DNA from: an uncultured Candidatus Saccharibacteria bacterium
GTDB taxonomy: Bacteria > Patescibacteriota > Saccharimonadia > Saccharimonadales > Saccharimonadaceae
Direction of reading: 5' to 3'
DNA length: 64,000 nucleotides
Assembly (NCBI GenBank): GCA_947087275.1
Contig: CAMUBZ010000002.1
Coordinates: 60,751-124,750 of the forward strand
Every line of letters starts with the position of its first letter. The stretch's first letter is position 1. Shown one piece after another: positions 1 through 8,330 of this stretch. A program made the position numbers and the translations under genes. The notes under the pieces were generated by a model. That model worked only from the letters and a program-made list of their open reading frames with translations. It was not told the origin of the DNA and searched no databases.

Positions 1-194
1 AAAGCGTAGTAACGGTTATCCCATCCATACATTAGATTCACACTAGTAGCGTTGAAACCTAGGCTATAAACGCTAGCATTGCCAGAACTACCAGCAACAG
101 TCGCTGCACTACGTGATGACCAGTCATAACTCCATTGACCCGTACGCGTCAATGTTCCTGTTGTAAGGGGTGGATAAATTACTCCGCTGCGCAC
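1..194 (-). repeat. Silent FISUMP C-terminal cassette C1 (partial, cut by window edge)
   Basis: Read on the minus strand it starts at the invariant head GTGCGCAGCGG (184-194) and encodes VRSG followed by a variable stretch with a W-S-S-R motif; the invariant tail lies off the window. It is nearly identical to cassette C5 at 23776-24010, differing at only two bases near the left edge (a Tyr codon there is Phe in C5). There is no start codon or ribosome site. The head lies just downstream of the terminator-like hairpin that follows the 277-690 gene. Confidence 0.85.
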
Positions 195-276
195 GAGAAA
201 TTGGTAAGGTAATATTCTGAAGTCAACCTATTGTTTAGAACGTAAACAGCCCCGGTATCAAACCGAGGCATGTTTA

Positions 277-690
277 TTACTGATCAAGCACAGCGAAATA
301 TGGCATTCCACCGGGAAATATACCCCAACATTTGCGAGGCAATAATATTTTGACTTTTTCGATGGCGATACCCATAAGCATTAATTCTTCCATAAGCAGA
401 TGCTGTCCAGTCCACTGGCGTCCGTTCTTGTCGAGACAGGCCCCCAGGAACGAGTAGCCTTTGCCCTGGCCGCTTACCATGAATTCCGGGGGTAACTCAA
501 GTAACATTGCGAAGATTTCATCTGTATGAGCATACAGATGTGCACGATGAAATACCGCATCGTGCACAATCCCGTCTATTTTGAGTTTGTCGGATTCATT
601 GTCAGACTCGCTAGCCAGACATTCCAGAAATACTTTTTCTACGCGTACGTCGGTCAGGATATCTTCTCTTTCGGTTGCTTCATTAGCCAT
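277..690 (-). CDS. Hypothetical protein, 137 aa
   Basis: I do not recognise a family. The protein is soluble-looking, with an acidic N-terminal third and no signal peptide or membrane segment. The start is fixed by a strong Shine-Dalgarno (AAAGGAGG, about 8 nt upstream). A sigma-70-type promoter lies further upstream (TTGACT at 803-808, TATGAT at 780-785, 17-bp spacer), giving a leader of roughly 85 nt. A GC hairpin with a T-run at about 240-275 should terminate it just before the head of cassette C1. Promoter-plus-SD architecture is shared with the hypothetical genes at 2018 and 20204, unlike the leaderless housekeeping genes. Confidence 0.7.
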   Translation of the reverse strand: MANEATEREDILTDVRVEKVFLECLASESDNESDKLKIDGIVHDAVFHRAHLYAHTDEIFAMLLELPPEFMVSGQGKGYSFLGACLDKNGRQWTGQHLLMEELMLMGIAIEKVKILLPRKCWGIFPGGMPYFAVLDQ

Positions 691-779
691 GGTATATTCC
701 TCCTTTAAAGAAAATGGAAGTGCTCTCAGTTATCTGATTTTAAGGATCATTGGAGCATTCCAACAATAGTATAGTTAAC

Positions 780-808
780 ATCATAGCACAGATTTGCTAA
801 AAAGTCAA
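780..808 (-). promoter_or_regulatory. Promoter of the 277-690 gene
   Basis: TTGACT and TATGAT on the minus strand, 17 bp apart, about 90-120 bp upstream of the start codon. Confidence 0.6.
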
Positions 809-854
809 CCAAGTAGTGTATCAGGCGTTCAATAATTTGGAGGACAACAGAGAA

Positions 855-1784
855 TCAGCGGAATAATTTGCGTTTGAAACGGTTGAGGCGACGGATGATT
901 TGGTAGGTGTGATAGCGGAGAGAATTAAGCGGTAGGTCCCAGGTGCCAGCATAGTCGACTTGGTGGCCACCGAAAGAACGCTTGTACTGAGAGAAACCGT
1001 ACCAAGGGTGGTCATTGTCTTCGGATGTGGTGATACCCCAGAAATCGAAGATCTTGGCGCCGCGCTGTTTGGCGTCGAGAATCATTTGCACTAAGAGGAC
1101 AGTGCCAGCAGCAAGTTTGCGCTCCTGGTCGCTGGTGGCGGCGTGGGCATAAAAACGGGTGTCGTCAAAATCATACACCAGGGAAGCAGCGAGGGTTTGT
1201 CCCTGATATCCGGCAAAATATAGCGTAGCAAAGCCAGCTTCAATTTGGTGCTGGAGGTGGGCTTCGTCTTGGGGGGTAAAATGATCTTTACTCGCGACGC
1301 CGCGGAGTAATTTGGAAAGAATTACGACATCAGCTGGGTTTTGGCTAGTGCGGATAGAGAGGCCTTTTTTGGCGCTACTTTGCCAGTATTGTACATTGGA
1401 TTTGCGCATGTTTTTGAGCAGTTCTTCTTGGGGTAGGATGAGGTCGAGTACCCAGGTGTGTGCGGGGTCAATGTCGTGGGATTTTTTGAGACCAAGTTTT
1501 TGTAGAGTTTCAGTCGGAAGGGAACTATAGGCAGGTTCGATACGGATGAAGAAGGCCTGGTGTTCGCGAGCAAGTTGTGTTAGCCCGGCGAGAGCAGACT
1601 GAAGATTGGCAGCATTAGGCGTGCTTAGAGTTGGGCCGTAGGGGCAGAAAAGATAGTCACCAACAGGGGTAGTTTGCAAGATGGCCAGAGCAGAATAATT
1701 GTTGTCTTTGATGCGGAAGGTTTGGTGGCCTTCGATTTGCTGAAATTTTTCCCAAGCAGTAGACTGCAAAAAATGCTGATTCAT
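855..1784 (-). CDS. FemAB/FmhB-like aminoacyltransferase (GNAT fold)
   Basis: About 309 aa. The sequence resembles the FemAB family, which adds amino acids from aminoacyl-tRNA to the peptidoglycan stem peptide in the cytoplasm. Family-like features are the N-terminal block, a central Asp/Trp-rich region, and a C-terminal block with an A-G-T-V-L-L-V-Q run, an F-D-F-W-G motif and a Y-K-R-S-F-G-G motif, as in the second GNAT domain. A longer upstream reading exists, but the start at 1784 is preferred: TATAAT ends 6 nt before this ATG, implying a leaderless mRNA. The gene is divergent from the 2018 gene. The exact amino acid added cannot be read from sequence. Confidence 0.8.
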   Translation of the reverse strand: MNQHFLQSTAWEKFQQIEGHQTFRIKDNNYSALAILQTTPVGDYLFCPYGPTLSTPNAANLQSALAGLTQLAREHQAFFIRIEPAYSSLPTETLQKLGLKKSHDIDPAHTWVLDLILPQEELLKNMRKSNVQYWQSSAKKGLSIRTSQNPADVVILSKLLRGVASKDHFTPQDEAHLQHQIEAGFATLYFAGYQGQTLAASLVYDFDDTRFYAHAATSDQERKLAAGTVLLVQMILDAKQRGAKIFDFWGITTSEDNDHPWYGFSQYKRSFGGHQVDYAGTWDLPLNSLRYHTYQIIRRLNRFKRKLFR

Positions 1785-1837
1785 AAGTTGATTATAGCAG
1801 ATTTTGATGGAGTTGGGTGAAGACGGTGTGCCGTCTA

Positions 1838-1866
1838 TTGACAAAATACGAAATCTGTGATAAAAT
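1838..1866 (+). promoter_or_regulatory. Promoter of the 2018-2449 gene
   Basis: TTGACA (1838-1843) and TAAAAT (1861-1866) with a 17-bp spacer, followed by a leader of about 145 nt. It lies just upstream of the divergent femAB-like start at 1784. Confidence 0.65.
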
Positions 1867-2017
1867 GGAGAGATGGGGAGTGTTATACCTCCACAGAACA
1901 TTGACAAAGTTACAAATATGTATTTTGTCAGCAGCGTTAAGCCTATGCAAACCCATGGGTTTGGTGCTGCTTGCAAAGTGCAACCAGCGAATACTAGGCC
2001 TAGGAGGGAATTGAAAA

Positions 2018-2449
2018 ATGTCAAAGGGTAATAGCAATAACAGATATCCCGGCAAAAGAGATGGACAGAAATTGAGAATAGTGTTCTCTTGCGGTGATAA
2101 CACGGCGGTGAAGATGCGGGATTTTGAGAAAATTTTGGACCAGATTAATCAGCATCGTTCGATGGACGATCAGGTGGTGTTGTCTGGTAACCTGCGAACG
2201 CTTTTGGAACATCTGGAGAAAGGTGAGGTCCACTATATGACTGAGATGTCGGTTCCGTCTTCACTGGAGAATAAACCGTTTGAGGTAATTACAACCTTAC
2301 GGACGTTCTTGAAAGGAGATGAGAGATTGTGGATTGTGCACCATAAGACAGCAAAACACTATGTGTGGGGAATGAGTTGCGATTCGGTGAAAAATGCTTT
2401 TTCGACCTTTCATATCTATTCCTGCGATAATGTTGTCGCGCTGTCGTAA
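2018..2449 (+). CDS. Hypothetical protein, 143 aa
   Basis: No family recognised. The N-terminal 20 residues are basic and polar, the rest mixed alpha/beta, with no membrane segment. The start has a good SD (AGGAGGG, about 8 nt upstream) and a TTGACA/TAAAAT promoter at 1838-1866. It resembles in organisation, not obviously in sequence, the accessory hypothetical genes at 277-690 and 19515-20204. Function unknown. Confidence 0.7.
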   Translation: MSKGNSNNRYPGKRDGQKLRIVFSCGDNTAVKMRDFEKILDQINQHRSMDDQVVLSGNLRTLLEHLEKGEVHYMTEMSVPSSLENKPFEVITTLRTFLKGDERLWIVHHKTAKHYVWGMSCDSVKNAFSTFHIYSCDNVVALS

Positions 2450-2570
2450 AAATTATTTGTAACTGTTGGATTGCTCCCGAAGCTGGATTGGCTGAGGGGG
2501 CATTTTTAACGTAAGCCAAATGTGAAATGTTTTGGCTAGTTTGGGGAGAATATGGTATAATAAGGGAGAA

Positions 2571-3641
2571 ATGAAGATTCTAGCGATTGAAAGTTCATGC
2601 GATGAGACTGCGGCCGCAGTAGTGGAAGACGGCGGCCGGATTTTGAGCAATGTGGTGGTATCGCAAGTGGATATTTTTGCGGCTTATGGTGGGGTGATCC
2701 CCGAGGTGGCAGCAAGGTCGCATTTGGAAGCGATTTTGCCAGTAATCCATAAGGCGTTGGATGATGCAAGATTGACAAAAGATGAGATAGATGCGATTGC
2801 CGTGACACATACACCGGGGCTACTTGGCTCGCTTTTGATTGGGACTTTGACGGCGCGGACGCTGGCGATTTTGTGGAAGAAGCCGCTGTATGCTGTGCAT
2901 CATTTGAAGAGTCATATCTATGCGAATTGGCTTTTGCCGGCGCAAGGCGGCATGGCGAGTGTGCCACAGTTTCCTTTGTTGGCGCTGGTGGTGTCGGGTG
3001 GGCATACACAGATTATCTATATGCCGGGGCATAATCAGTTTGAGATTATCGGGACGACGCGCGATGATGCGGTGGGGGAATGTTTTGATAAGGTAGCGAA
3101 GATTCTGGGGTTGCCGTATCCAGGTGGGCCTTCGATTGCCAAGATGGCTTTGCAGGGAGATGTGAAGAAATATAAGTTGCCACATCCGCAAGTTGACGGA
3201 TTGGACTTTTCGTTTTCGGGATTAAAAACTGCGGTGCTCAGGGCGGTGCAGGCGGAGTGTGGCCTGTCGATTACAACGCCGTCATATGAGTTGAAAGAGT
3301 ATTTGTCGGAACAGCAGAAAGCGGATTTTGCGGCGTCTTTCCAGGACACGGCGTGTGACATCTTGATGGAGAAGGTAAAAATGGCCCTGAGAGGCCACCA
3401 GGACGTCAAATCGCTTGTGATTGCAGGTGGGGTGAGTGCCAATGCGGTTTTGCGCCAGAAGGCCGTAGAGAGCCTACTAGAGGCCTCTGACGGCAAAATA
3501 GAGGTATATTTTCCGGAGCTGTGCTTTGCAGGGGATAATGCGGCAATGGTGGGCGCGGCGGCGTATTTTGAGGTGGCTTCTGGCGTGAAGCCGACTAATC
3601 CCTATACTTTGAGCATTGCGCCACGGACGGCGATTGGGTAA
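2571..3641 (+). CDS. tsaD: tRNA N6-adenosine threonylcarbamoyltransferase TsaD
   Basis: 356 aa, the usual length for TsaD/Gcp/Kae1. It transfers the threonylcarbamoyl group to A37 of ANN-decoding tRNAs with TsaB/TsaE. The N-terminus (IESSCDETAAAVV) and G-G-V-I-P-E-V-A-A-R-S-H are diagnostic of the ASKHA fold; the metal-binding HxxxH region is visible as V-H-H-L-K-S-H, followed by V-S-G-G-H-T and a C-terminal A-G-G-V-S-A-N block. An upstream in-frame ATG exists, but TATAAT (2556-2561) sits 9 nt before the ATG at 2571, so that start is chosen. It appears to be a single-gene leaderless unit. Confidence 0.97.
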   Translation: MKILAIESSCDETAAAVVEDGGRILSNVVVSQVDIFAAYGGVIPEVAARSHLEAILPVIHKALDDARLTKDEIDAIAVTHTPGLLGSLLIGTLTARTLAILWKKPLYAVHHLKSHIYANWLLPAQGGMASVPQFPLLALVVSGGHTQIIYMPGHNQFEIIGTTRDDAVGECFDKVAKILGLPYPGGPSIAKMALQGDVKKYKLPHPQVDGLDFSFSGLKTAVLRAVQAECGLSITTPSYELKEYLSEQQKADFAASFQDTACDILMEKVKMALRGHQDVKSLVIAGGVSANAVLRQKAVESLLEASDGKIEVYFPELCFAGDNAAMVGAAAYFEVASGVKPTNPYTLSIAPRTAIG

Positions 3642-3649
3642 AATACCTG

Positions 3650-3678
3650 TTGACAGATGACGAAACTTCGACTAAAAT
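3650..3678 (+). promoter_or_regulatory. Strong promoter of candidate RNA locus
   Basis: TTGACA (3650-3655) and TAAAAT (3673-3678) with a 17-bp spacer, just after tsaD. Confidence 0.65.
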
Positions 3679-3787
3679 GAATGTTATGCTCGTTTTATAC
3701 CTTTGTGGTTGAGCATGCGATAACGTTGACAACACTCGCTGAGTTTATACAATCAACGAGAACCTTTAAAGAGGAGGCATGTAGAAA

Positions 3788-3868
3788 ATGTTACATGATA
3801 GTCCAATTGTTGTAGATGCCCTTGCGGTTTTGGTTTGCTCGTATGCTTACGAAAATTACAGGGGCTAA
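3788..3868 (+). CDS. Possible 26-aa leader peptide
   Basis: ATG with an upstream GAGGAGG (about 10 nt) inside the candidate RNA locus, ending at TAA. The peptide begins MLHDSPIVVDALAV. The SD and a preceding CTCG/CGAG hairpin suggest it could be translated. It has no recognised family, and the reading frame continues beyond the stop with further stops, so it could instead be the start of a decayed gene. Confidence 0.3.
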   Translation: MLHDSPIVVDALAVLVCSYAYENYRG

Positions 3869-4389
3869 CTGTCAAATACGGCGTAAGTTTTTGCCGTCAT
3901 ACTGGTAGTAGCAGCAAATCGGATTGTGATTGCTGCAGATTGTGGTATTGACCACGAAAATGGAGGTACGTTTTTTGGTAATACAACGAATGTGTTTTGC
4001 CATGGGTTCGGTAATCGATTCGATAAGTTTTGCCTGTAGAAGTCTGTGCCGATTGGACGCGGTTTTGTTGTCCAATGGGACGGCGGGGTTGTGTCATAAG
4101 GCACTGTTAGGCAAAAGTGAACCGTTGCCGGAATCTGGCGCAATGGAGTGTAGCAGTAGAAACAAAGTTTCGAAGGGAAGAGCCAAATGGGGCTTATCCC
4201 GGATTAGAGGGCCCGACAGGGCCAAGGGAGAACGGTTTGAGATTGGTCTGGCCTGCTATCGGGCGCGTGACCATGGGGAACCGGTTCCCGCTTTACTGGT
4301 TTCCGGATAGAAAACCAGTACGCAGCTAATAACAGTTTCAAAGACATCAACTAAATAACAGTTTCGAGACATGTTTCAACAATGGGTAT

Positions 4390-4425
4390 AAAGGCTGGTC
4401 GAAGTTTGATCGGCCTTTCCTTTTT
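4390..4425 (+). terminator. Intrinsic terminator
   Basis: AAAGGC...GCCTTT stem with G-U pairs and a loop around 4401-4407, followed by CCTTTTT. Confidence 0.65.
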
Positions 4426-4444
4426 GTAGGGGATTTTTTGCGCT

Positions 4445-5239
4445 TTATTGGGCAAGTTTGGCCATGACTTCTATGGTTAAGATGACATCAGCGACAGAAC
4501 TGCCGCGAGAGAGGTCAGAGACAGGGAAATTGAAACCTTGGAGGATGGGGCCGGCAACATGGAAGCCGGCGATATGCTCGAAGGCTTTATAGAGAATATT
4601 ACCTGAGTTGAGATCGGGGACGATGAGGACGTTGGCGCGGCCAGCAACAGGGGAGTCGGGGAACTTCTTTTGGGCGACAGTGGGGTTTACAGCGGCGTCG
4701 AGTTGCATCTCGCCGTCAAGGAGAATCTCGGAATCTTGGAATTCTTGACGGACGGCTTGCATGAGGTCGATAGTGTCATCATGACCACCGCTGCCAAAGG
4801 TAGAGAAAGAAAGCAGGGCAACGCGAGGAGGTTCGGCGAAGAGTTTGCTAGCGGAAGTGTGGGTCTGATGGATGATTTCTATGAGTTGGTCTTTGTTGGG
4901 GTGTTTGCAGGCGGCCATGTCGGCGAGGAGGTAGGTTTCGCGGTCGCGTTGCATGACGGCAAGGCCAGAAAAGGTGTGGCCAGAGAGGCCGAGGTGTTCC
5001 TTGCAAGCGAGAATCACATCGCGCGAGGAATAATCAATGCCAGCAATCATGGTATCGGCTTGGCCGGATTTAACCATGGTGCAAGCGGTGGCGAGATCTG
5101 GGGCCTCGAGGGCAGTGATTTCTGAAATACCCTGCTCGGCAAGGCCGGGAATTGGCTCGCCGGATGTACGCATTTCGGCGTGGCGGGCGAGGGCCGCTTG
5201 GATGGTGGGATTGTGGAATTCTGGGAAAACAATGTTCAT
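4445..5239 (-). CDS. pta: Phosphate acetyl/butyryltransferase family protein
   Basis: 264 aa of the PTA/PTB fold, shorter than the canonical ~330 aa. It would interconvert acyl-CoA and acyl-phosphate in the cytoplasm. Family features seen are S-G-Q-A-D-T-M-I-A-G near residue 58, L-L-S-F-S-T-F-G-S-G near 144, D-G-E-M-Q-L-D-A-A near 175 and L-I-V-P-D-L-N-S-G-N near 207. The leaderless start is supported by TATAAT ending 6 nt before the ATG on the minus strand. No acetate kinase lies next to it here. The precise acyl specificity is not visible. Confidence 0.85.
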   Translation of the reverse strand: MNIVFPEFHNPTIQAALARHAEMRTSGEPIPGLAEQGISEITALEAPDLATACTMVKSGQADTMIAGIDYSSRDVILACKEHLGLSGHTFSGLAVMQRDRETYLLADMAACKHPNKDQLIEIIHQTHTSASKLFAEPPRVALLSFSTFGSGGHDDTIDLMQAVRQEFQDSEILLDGEMQLDAAVNPTVAQKKFPDSPVAGRANVLIVPDLNSGNILYKAFEHIAGFHVAGPILQGFNFPVSDLSRGSSVADVILTIEVMAKLAQ

Positions 5240-5289
5240 AGGGTAATTATAACATGAATAATTTTTGCAAAACTGGAAGCGGTATGATA

Positions 5290-5437
5290 CACTGAGATTG
5301 TACCAATTTTATCAAATATATAGCCACGAATTTTTGTCATTTGCGGTTAGCGATTATGAAGGGCATCGTAAGTCCCTGGAAAGTTGCTAACCAAAGTGGC
5401 TATGATAGGATTGGTACACCTTACGGTGCCCTTTTTT
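5290..5437 (+). promoter_or_regulatory. Riboswitch-like attenuator R1-A
   Basis: A TATGAT -10 (5283-5288) precedes it. Closing stem TGTACCAAT (from 5299) pairs with ATTGGTACA (5410-5418). Nested stems are ATAGCCAC/GTGGCTAT and GGTTAGC/GCTAACC. The 3' arm of the closing stem runs into a terminator-like ACACC-TTAC-GGTG hairpin plus T6. It precedes the TM2 gene, which has its own SD. The same architecture occurs at 33546-33696, 46201-46349 and 57662-57812. Confidence 0.65.
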
Positions 5438-5489
5438 GATTGGGGGCGTGGTTGAGGTGATACTAATTACCAATCTACGAGGAGGTAGA

Positions 5490-5960
5490 ATGAACACAAG
5501 TGGTTTTAAGTCGGCAACAACAGCGGGACTGCTGGGGATTTTCCTAGGGGCGGTAGGCGCTCACAACTGGTATCTAGGGGATAAGAAAAAGGGTACGCAG
5601 CATGTGATAATCTTTGGCGCAGGGGCGGCAGTTATGCTGGTAACTGGGGTGATTTTGCCGTCAGTGATGTCATTTTGGACATTATATCGGATGGCATGGT
5701 TATTGACTATTTTAGACATTGTGGCTTGGCTGGCGATTGGCGCAAGTGAAGTGTGGGGATTTATTGAGGGGATTCAAATTTTGACACAGGGTGATGCTGG
5801 TTTGGCGCAAAGGGGCTATCGAGTGGCACCAAACGCGATGCAGAATTTTGGCGGGCAATATGGTGGGCAGACTAACCAGATGGGGAATCAGGTGAACCAG
5901 AATCAAGGGCAGAACATGGGTAATAGTAATATGAATGGTGGGCAAAATAATGGACAGTGA
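5490..5960 (+). CDS. TM2-domain membrane protein with Q/N-rich tail
   Basis: 156 aa. The N-terminal half is a TM2-type domain: a first hydrophobic helix (T-A-G-L-L-G-I-F-L-G) followed by G-A-H-N-W-Y-L-G-D and a second set of hydrophobic segments. The last ~40 residues are Gln/Asn/Gly/Met-rich and low-complexity. The start at 5490 has an SD (GAGGAGG, about 6 nt). It lies just downstream of attenuator R1-A and is probably controlled by it. The biochemical role of TM2 proteins is unknown. An upstream in-frame ATG would fall inside the leader and lacks a ribosome site. Confidence 0.8.
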   Translation: MNTSGFKSATTAGLLGIFLGAVGAHNWYLGDKKKGTQHVIIFGAGAAVMLVTGVILPSVMSFWTLYRMAWLLTILDIVAWLAIGASEVWGFIEGIQILTQGDAGLAQRGYRVAPNAMQNFGGQYGGQTNQMGNQVNQNQGQNMGNSNMNGGQNNGQ

Positions 5961-6023
5961 TGATTCGTTGATTTTGGTTTATTAACGAAAAATATAGTCT
6001 ATTTTACAGATAGAAAAATGGTT

Positions 6024-6050
6024 TGAACTAGTATACGCTGTACTAGTTCA
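6024..6050. repeat. Palindromic repeat GAACTAGTA/TACTAGTTC
   Basis: Hairpin with 10-bp arms (TGAACTAGTA and TACTAGTTCA) and a short loop, followed by ACTTTTG. It is one of at least five related palindromes in this window. Confidence 0.75.
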
Positions 6051-6080
6051 ACTTTTGCTGAGGTGGGGTATAATAGAGGT

Positions 6081-7238
6081 ATGAATGATTTTGACTATTT
6101 GGATGAAAAATCAGTATACCTGGATGCGGCGTGCCAGAGCCTTAGGCCGCGGCCAGTGATTGAGGCGTTGAACCGGTATTATTTGGAACATAATTCGTGT
6201 GGGGAGCGGGTCAAGTATCCGTGGGGTGAGAAGACTGACGCTATGGTGGAAGCGGCGCGGCAGAAAACACTAAAATTACTCAAGTTAAAATCAAAAGATT
6301 ATTTTGTATCGTTTACTTTGAACACGACGTACGGGATTAATTTGCTTTTGAACGAAATTAGTTCGGATTATGTGCAAAAAGTGTTCACATCGGACATTGA
6401 GCATAATTCACCGTTTCTTGCGACGATGGCGATGGCACAGCGTTTGGGTGTGCCGCGTGTGGTGCTGGCACGAAACGCGGATGGGAGTTTGCCACTGGAT
6501 GAGAATTTTGCGAAAGCGGTAGTGGTGGCGAACTGTGCGGCGAACTTTGACGGGCGGCAACTGATAAACCTGAAAGAAGTAGTGAAGAAAGTGCATGCGG
6601 ACGGTGGATTGATTATTATTGATGCAGCACAGGCGATGGCACATTATTATGAGATGCTGGAGAAGACGGAGGCGGATGCGATTTGCTTCTCGGCACACAA
6701 AATGTATGCTCCGTCGCTGGGGGTAATGGTGGTGCGGCGGGATTTGGTGCCTAAATTGACACAGAATATTATCGGTGGAGGCATGGTGGATGACGTGTTC
6801 CAAGACCATTATCTCTTGAGTGCGGAGGCGAATAAAGATCATGTGCATACGATTTTTGAGGCAGGTCTCATGGCATGGGGTGAGATTTGCGCCTACTCGG
6901 TGGCTGTGGATTGGCTGGCTTCAAGAACCAAGGCAGATAAGAAACGTTTGGAGAGCTGTACGCAGGAGTTGGATGATTTTTTGCGAAGCAATTCTAAAAT
7001 AAGAATGGTGGGGGCGCAGGCGAACCCGACGATGAGTTTTTACGTGGAAGGATTGGATTCGCACCTTTTGGGAGCGGCACTGGGGAAGCAGGGGATTATG
7101 GCACGGACGGGTTACTTCTGCGCGCATTATTATTTGGATAAAGTCTGTAAATACCCACCCTTGGTGCGGTTTTCTCTCAGTTATGCCACGCGCGAGAGTG
7201 ATATTGAGCGGGTAAAAGAAGTGATGAGAAAGATTTAG
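6081..7238 (+). CDS. Class V aminotransferase / cysteine desulfurase-like (SufS/CsdA type)
   Basis: 385 aa PLP enzyme, fold-type I. The PLP lysine is in F-S-A-H-K-M-Y-A-P near residue 216. A D-A-A-Q-A-M-A-H motif for cofactor binding lies near 190. The C-terminal R-T-G-Y-F-C-A-H corresponds to the active-site R-x-G-x-x-C-A-x of SufS-type desulfurases, so sulfur mobilisation from cysteine is likely. No SufU/SufE or scaffold gene is adjacent. The start at 6081 is preferred to 6063 because TATAAT (6069-6074) ends 6 nt before it. Confidence 0.85.
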   Translation: MNDFDYLDEKSVYLDAACQSLRPRPVIEALNRYYLEHNSCGERVKYPWGEKTDAMVEAARQKTLKLLKLKSKDYFVSFTLNTTYGINLLLNEISSDYVQKVFTSDIEHNSPFLATMAMAQRLGVPRVVLARNADGSLPLDENFAKAVVVANCAANFDGRQLINLKEVVKKVHADGGLIIIDAAQAMAHYYEMLEKTEADAICFSAHKMYAPSLGVMVVRRDLVPKLTQNIIGGGMVDDVFQDHYLLSAEANKDHVHTIFEAGLMAWGEICAYSVAVDWLASRTKADKKRLESCTQELDDFLRSNSKIRMVGAQANPTMSFYVEGLDSHLLGAALGKQGIMARTGYFCAHYYLDKVCKYPPLVRFSLSYATRESDIERVKEVMRKI

Positions 7239-7239
7239 T

Positions 7240-7349
7240 TTTACGGTTAGACGTATATTGACAAAAATACGTTTAACCGTTGGGAAGAAAAGCTTACACC
7301 TGCTAGTTTTACGGTTAGACGTATATTGACAAAAATACGCTTAACCGTG
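7240..7349. repeat. Two direct copies of a 14-bp-arm palindrome upstream of the HATPase gene
   Basis: Two near-identical ~45-bp units (about 7237-7280 and 7304-7349). Each carries ACGGTTAGACGTAT and ATACGYTTAACCGT as inverted arms around ATTGACAAAA. In the second copy TTGACA forms the -35 of the HATPase promoter (18-bp spacer to TATAAT at 7350-7355), so the palindrome overlaps the promoter as an operator would. Confidence 0.7.
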
Positions 7350-7361
7350 TATAATGAGAAT

Positions 7362-8330
7362 ATGAAGATTACATTCTCCAATGTTGATCAGCTGAAGAGT
7401 TTTAACTATTTTTTGAGTACCAATGATCTGTCGGACAGTTCGAAGCTAAGAATTATTTCAGAGACTAATTGGATGAATATTCATCCGGCTTGTATTTCTT
7501 TTGCGGCTGCTTTGGCGGCGGAGATTGGAAAAGAAAAAACACATATTGATGTACAGAACGAAAGAGCGGCGATGTATTTGGACAGAATGGGTTTGTATGA
7601 GTTTACGAGTGATGTTTGCCATGTAGAATATACGCAGCACGAGGAGACGGGGAGATTTATCCCAGTAACTAGAATTAAGACTGAGGCTGAGCAATCGAGA
7701 TTTATTACGGATTTGCATCCGGTTTTGCACTTGACAGTGGAGCAATCCGAGACGATAAAATACGTTTTAGGGGAGTTAATTCGAAATGTGATTGAACATT
7801 CTGAAGCGAAGAATGGGGCTTTTGTAACGGTGCAATATGTAGCGGTGAAACAGAAATTGAGTATAGGGATTTGTGACACTGGTATTGGATTAAGGGCGAG
7901 TTTAGAGCGATATCATATGCCGGTAGATGATTTGGATGCAATTAAACTGGCACTAATGCCAGGCGTTAGTGGTACGACCGCTAGGAGTGGAGGAACAGGT
8001 GATAATGCTGGTGCGGGGCTTTATATTGTAAAGTCGATAGTCAAAATGACGCGAAATTATTTTGTAGTGTATAGTGGTGATTCAGCATATAAGATGCATA
8101 AATATGATAAACGAGTGAAATATGGTCCAAGATTGAACGAGGATCCATTTATGGATAAACATACGGCATATGATAATTTACCTAGTTTTGGAGGAACGTT
8201 AATTGGCTTAGATATGAATTTGGGAAATACGGAAGAGTTTAGTAAAACTTTGGAGAAGATTAAAGTTTCGTATAGCCAGGCGATTCGTGCACGCAAGGCG
8301 CGACACTATAAGGAGATAAAATTTGAATGA
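7362..8330 (+). CDS. HATPase_c-domain protein (histidine-kinase-like ATPase)
   Basis: 322 aa, without membrane segments. The C-terminal half has a GHKL ATP-binding fold: N-box E-L-I-R-N-V-I-E-H-S near residue 144, G1-type D-T-G-I-G-L near 175, and a glycine-rich lid with G-A-G-L-Y-I-V near 219. There is no phosphoacceptor or dimerisation domain. The N-terminal ~110 residues look STAS/anti-sigma-like but I cannot name them. It overlaps by 4 nt a DUF4325 gene, a recurrent HATPase + DUF4325 pair of unknown function. Promoter -10 is 6 nt before the ATG; the -35 sits in a palindrome. Confidence 0.8.
   Translation: MKITFSNVDQLKSFNYFLSTNDLSDSSKLRIISETNWMNIHPACISFAAALAAEIGKEKTHIDVQNERAAMYLDRMGLYEFTSDVCHVEYTQHEETGRFIPVTRIKTEAEQSRFITDLHPVLHLTVEQSETIKYVLGELIRNVIEHSEAKNGAFVTVQYVAVKQKLSIGICDTGIGLRASLERYHMPVDDLDAIKLALMPGVSGTTARSGGTGDNAGAGLYIVKSIVKMTRNYFVVYSGDSAYKMHKYDKRVKYGPRLNEDPFMDKHTAYDNLPSFGGTLIGLDMNLGNTEEFSKTLEKIKVSYSQAIRARKARHYKEIKFE

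Larger units (their letters stand above)
3685..4425 (+). ncRNA. Candidate structured non-coding transcript (~740 nt)
   Basis: The stretch lies between tsaD and the convergent pta. It has its own promoter and ends in a terminator (4390-4425). It contains many short hairpins: ATGCTC/GAGCAT in the leader, GAAAC/GTTTC, a GGGCC stem, a perfect GGGAACCGGTTCCC palindrome near 4274-4287, and an ACTGGTTT/AAACCAGT stem near 4298. A 26-codon ORF (3788-3868) lies near the 5' end. Long readings downstream look like chance. I looked for the hallmark motifs of RNase P RNA and tmRNA and did not find them. The identity is open; a decayed coding region is the alternative. Confidence 0.45.

Noticed and set aside
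3930..4310. 126-aa plus-strand ORF in the candidate RNA locus
   Set aside because: No SD or family, Cys/Arg-rich odd composition, overlaps strong hairpins; more likely chance.
3642..4440. RNase P RNA or tmRNA between tsaD and pta
   Set aside because: The conserved GAGGAAAGTCC-type core, tmRNA tag sequence and tRNA-like CCA end were searched for by eye and not found.
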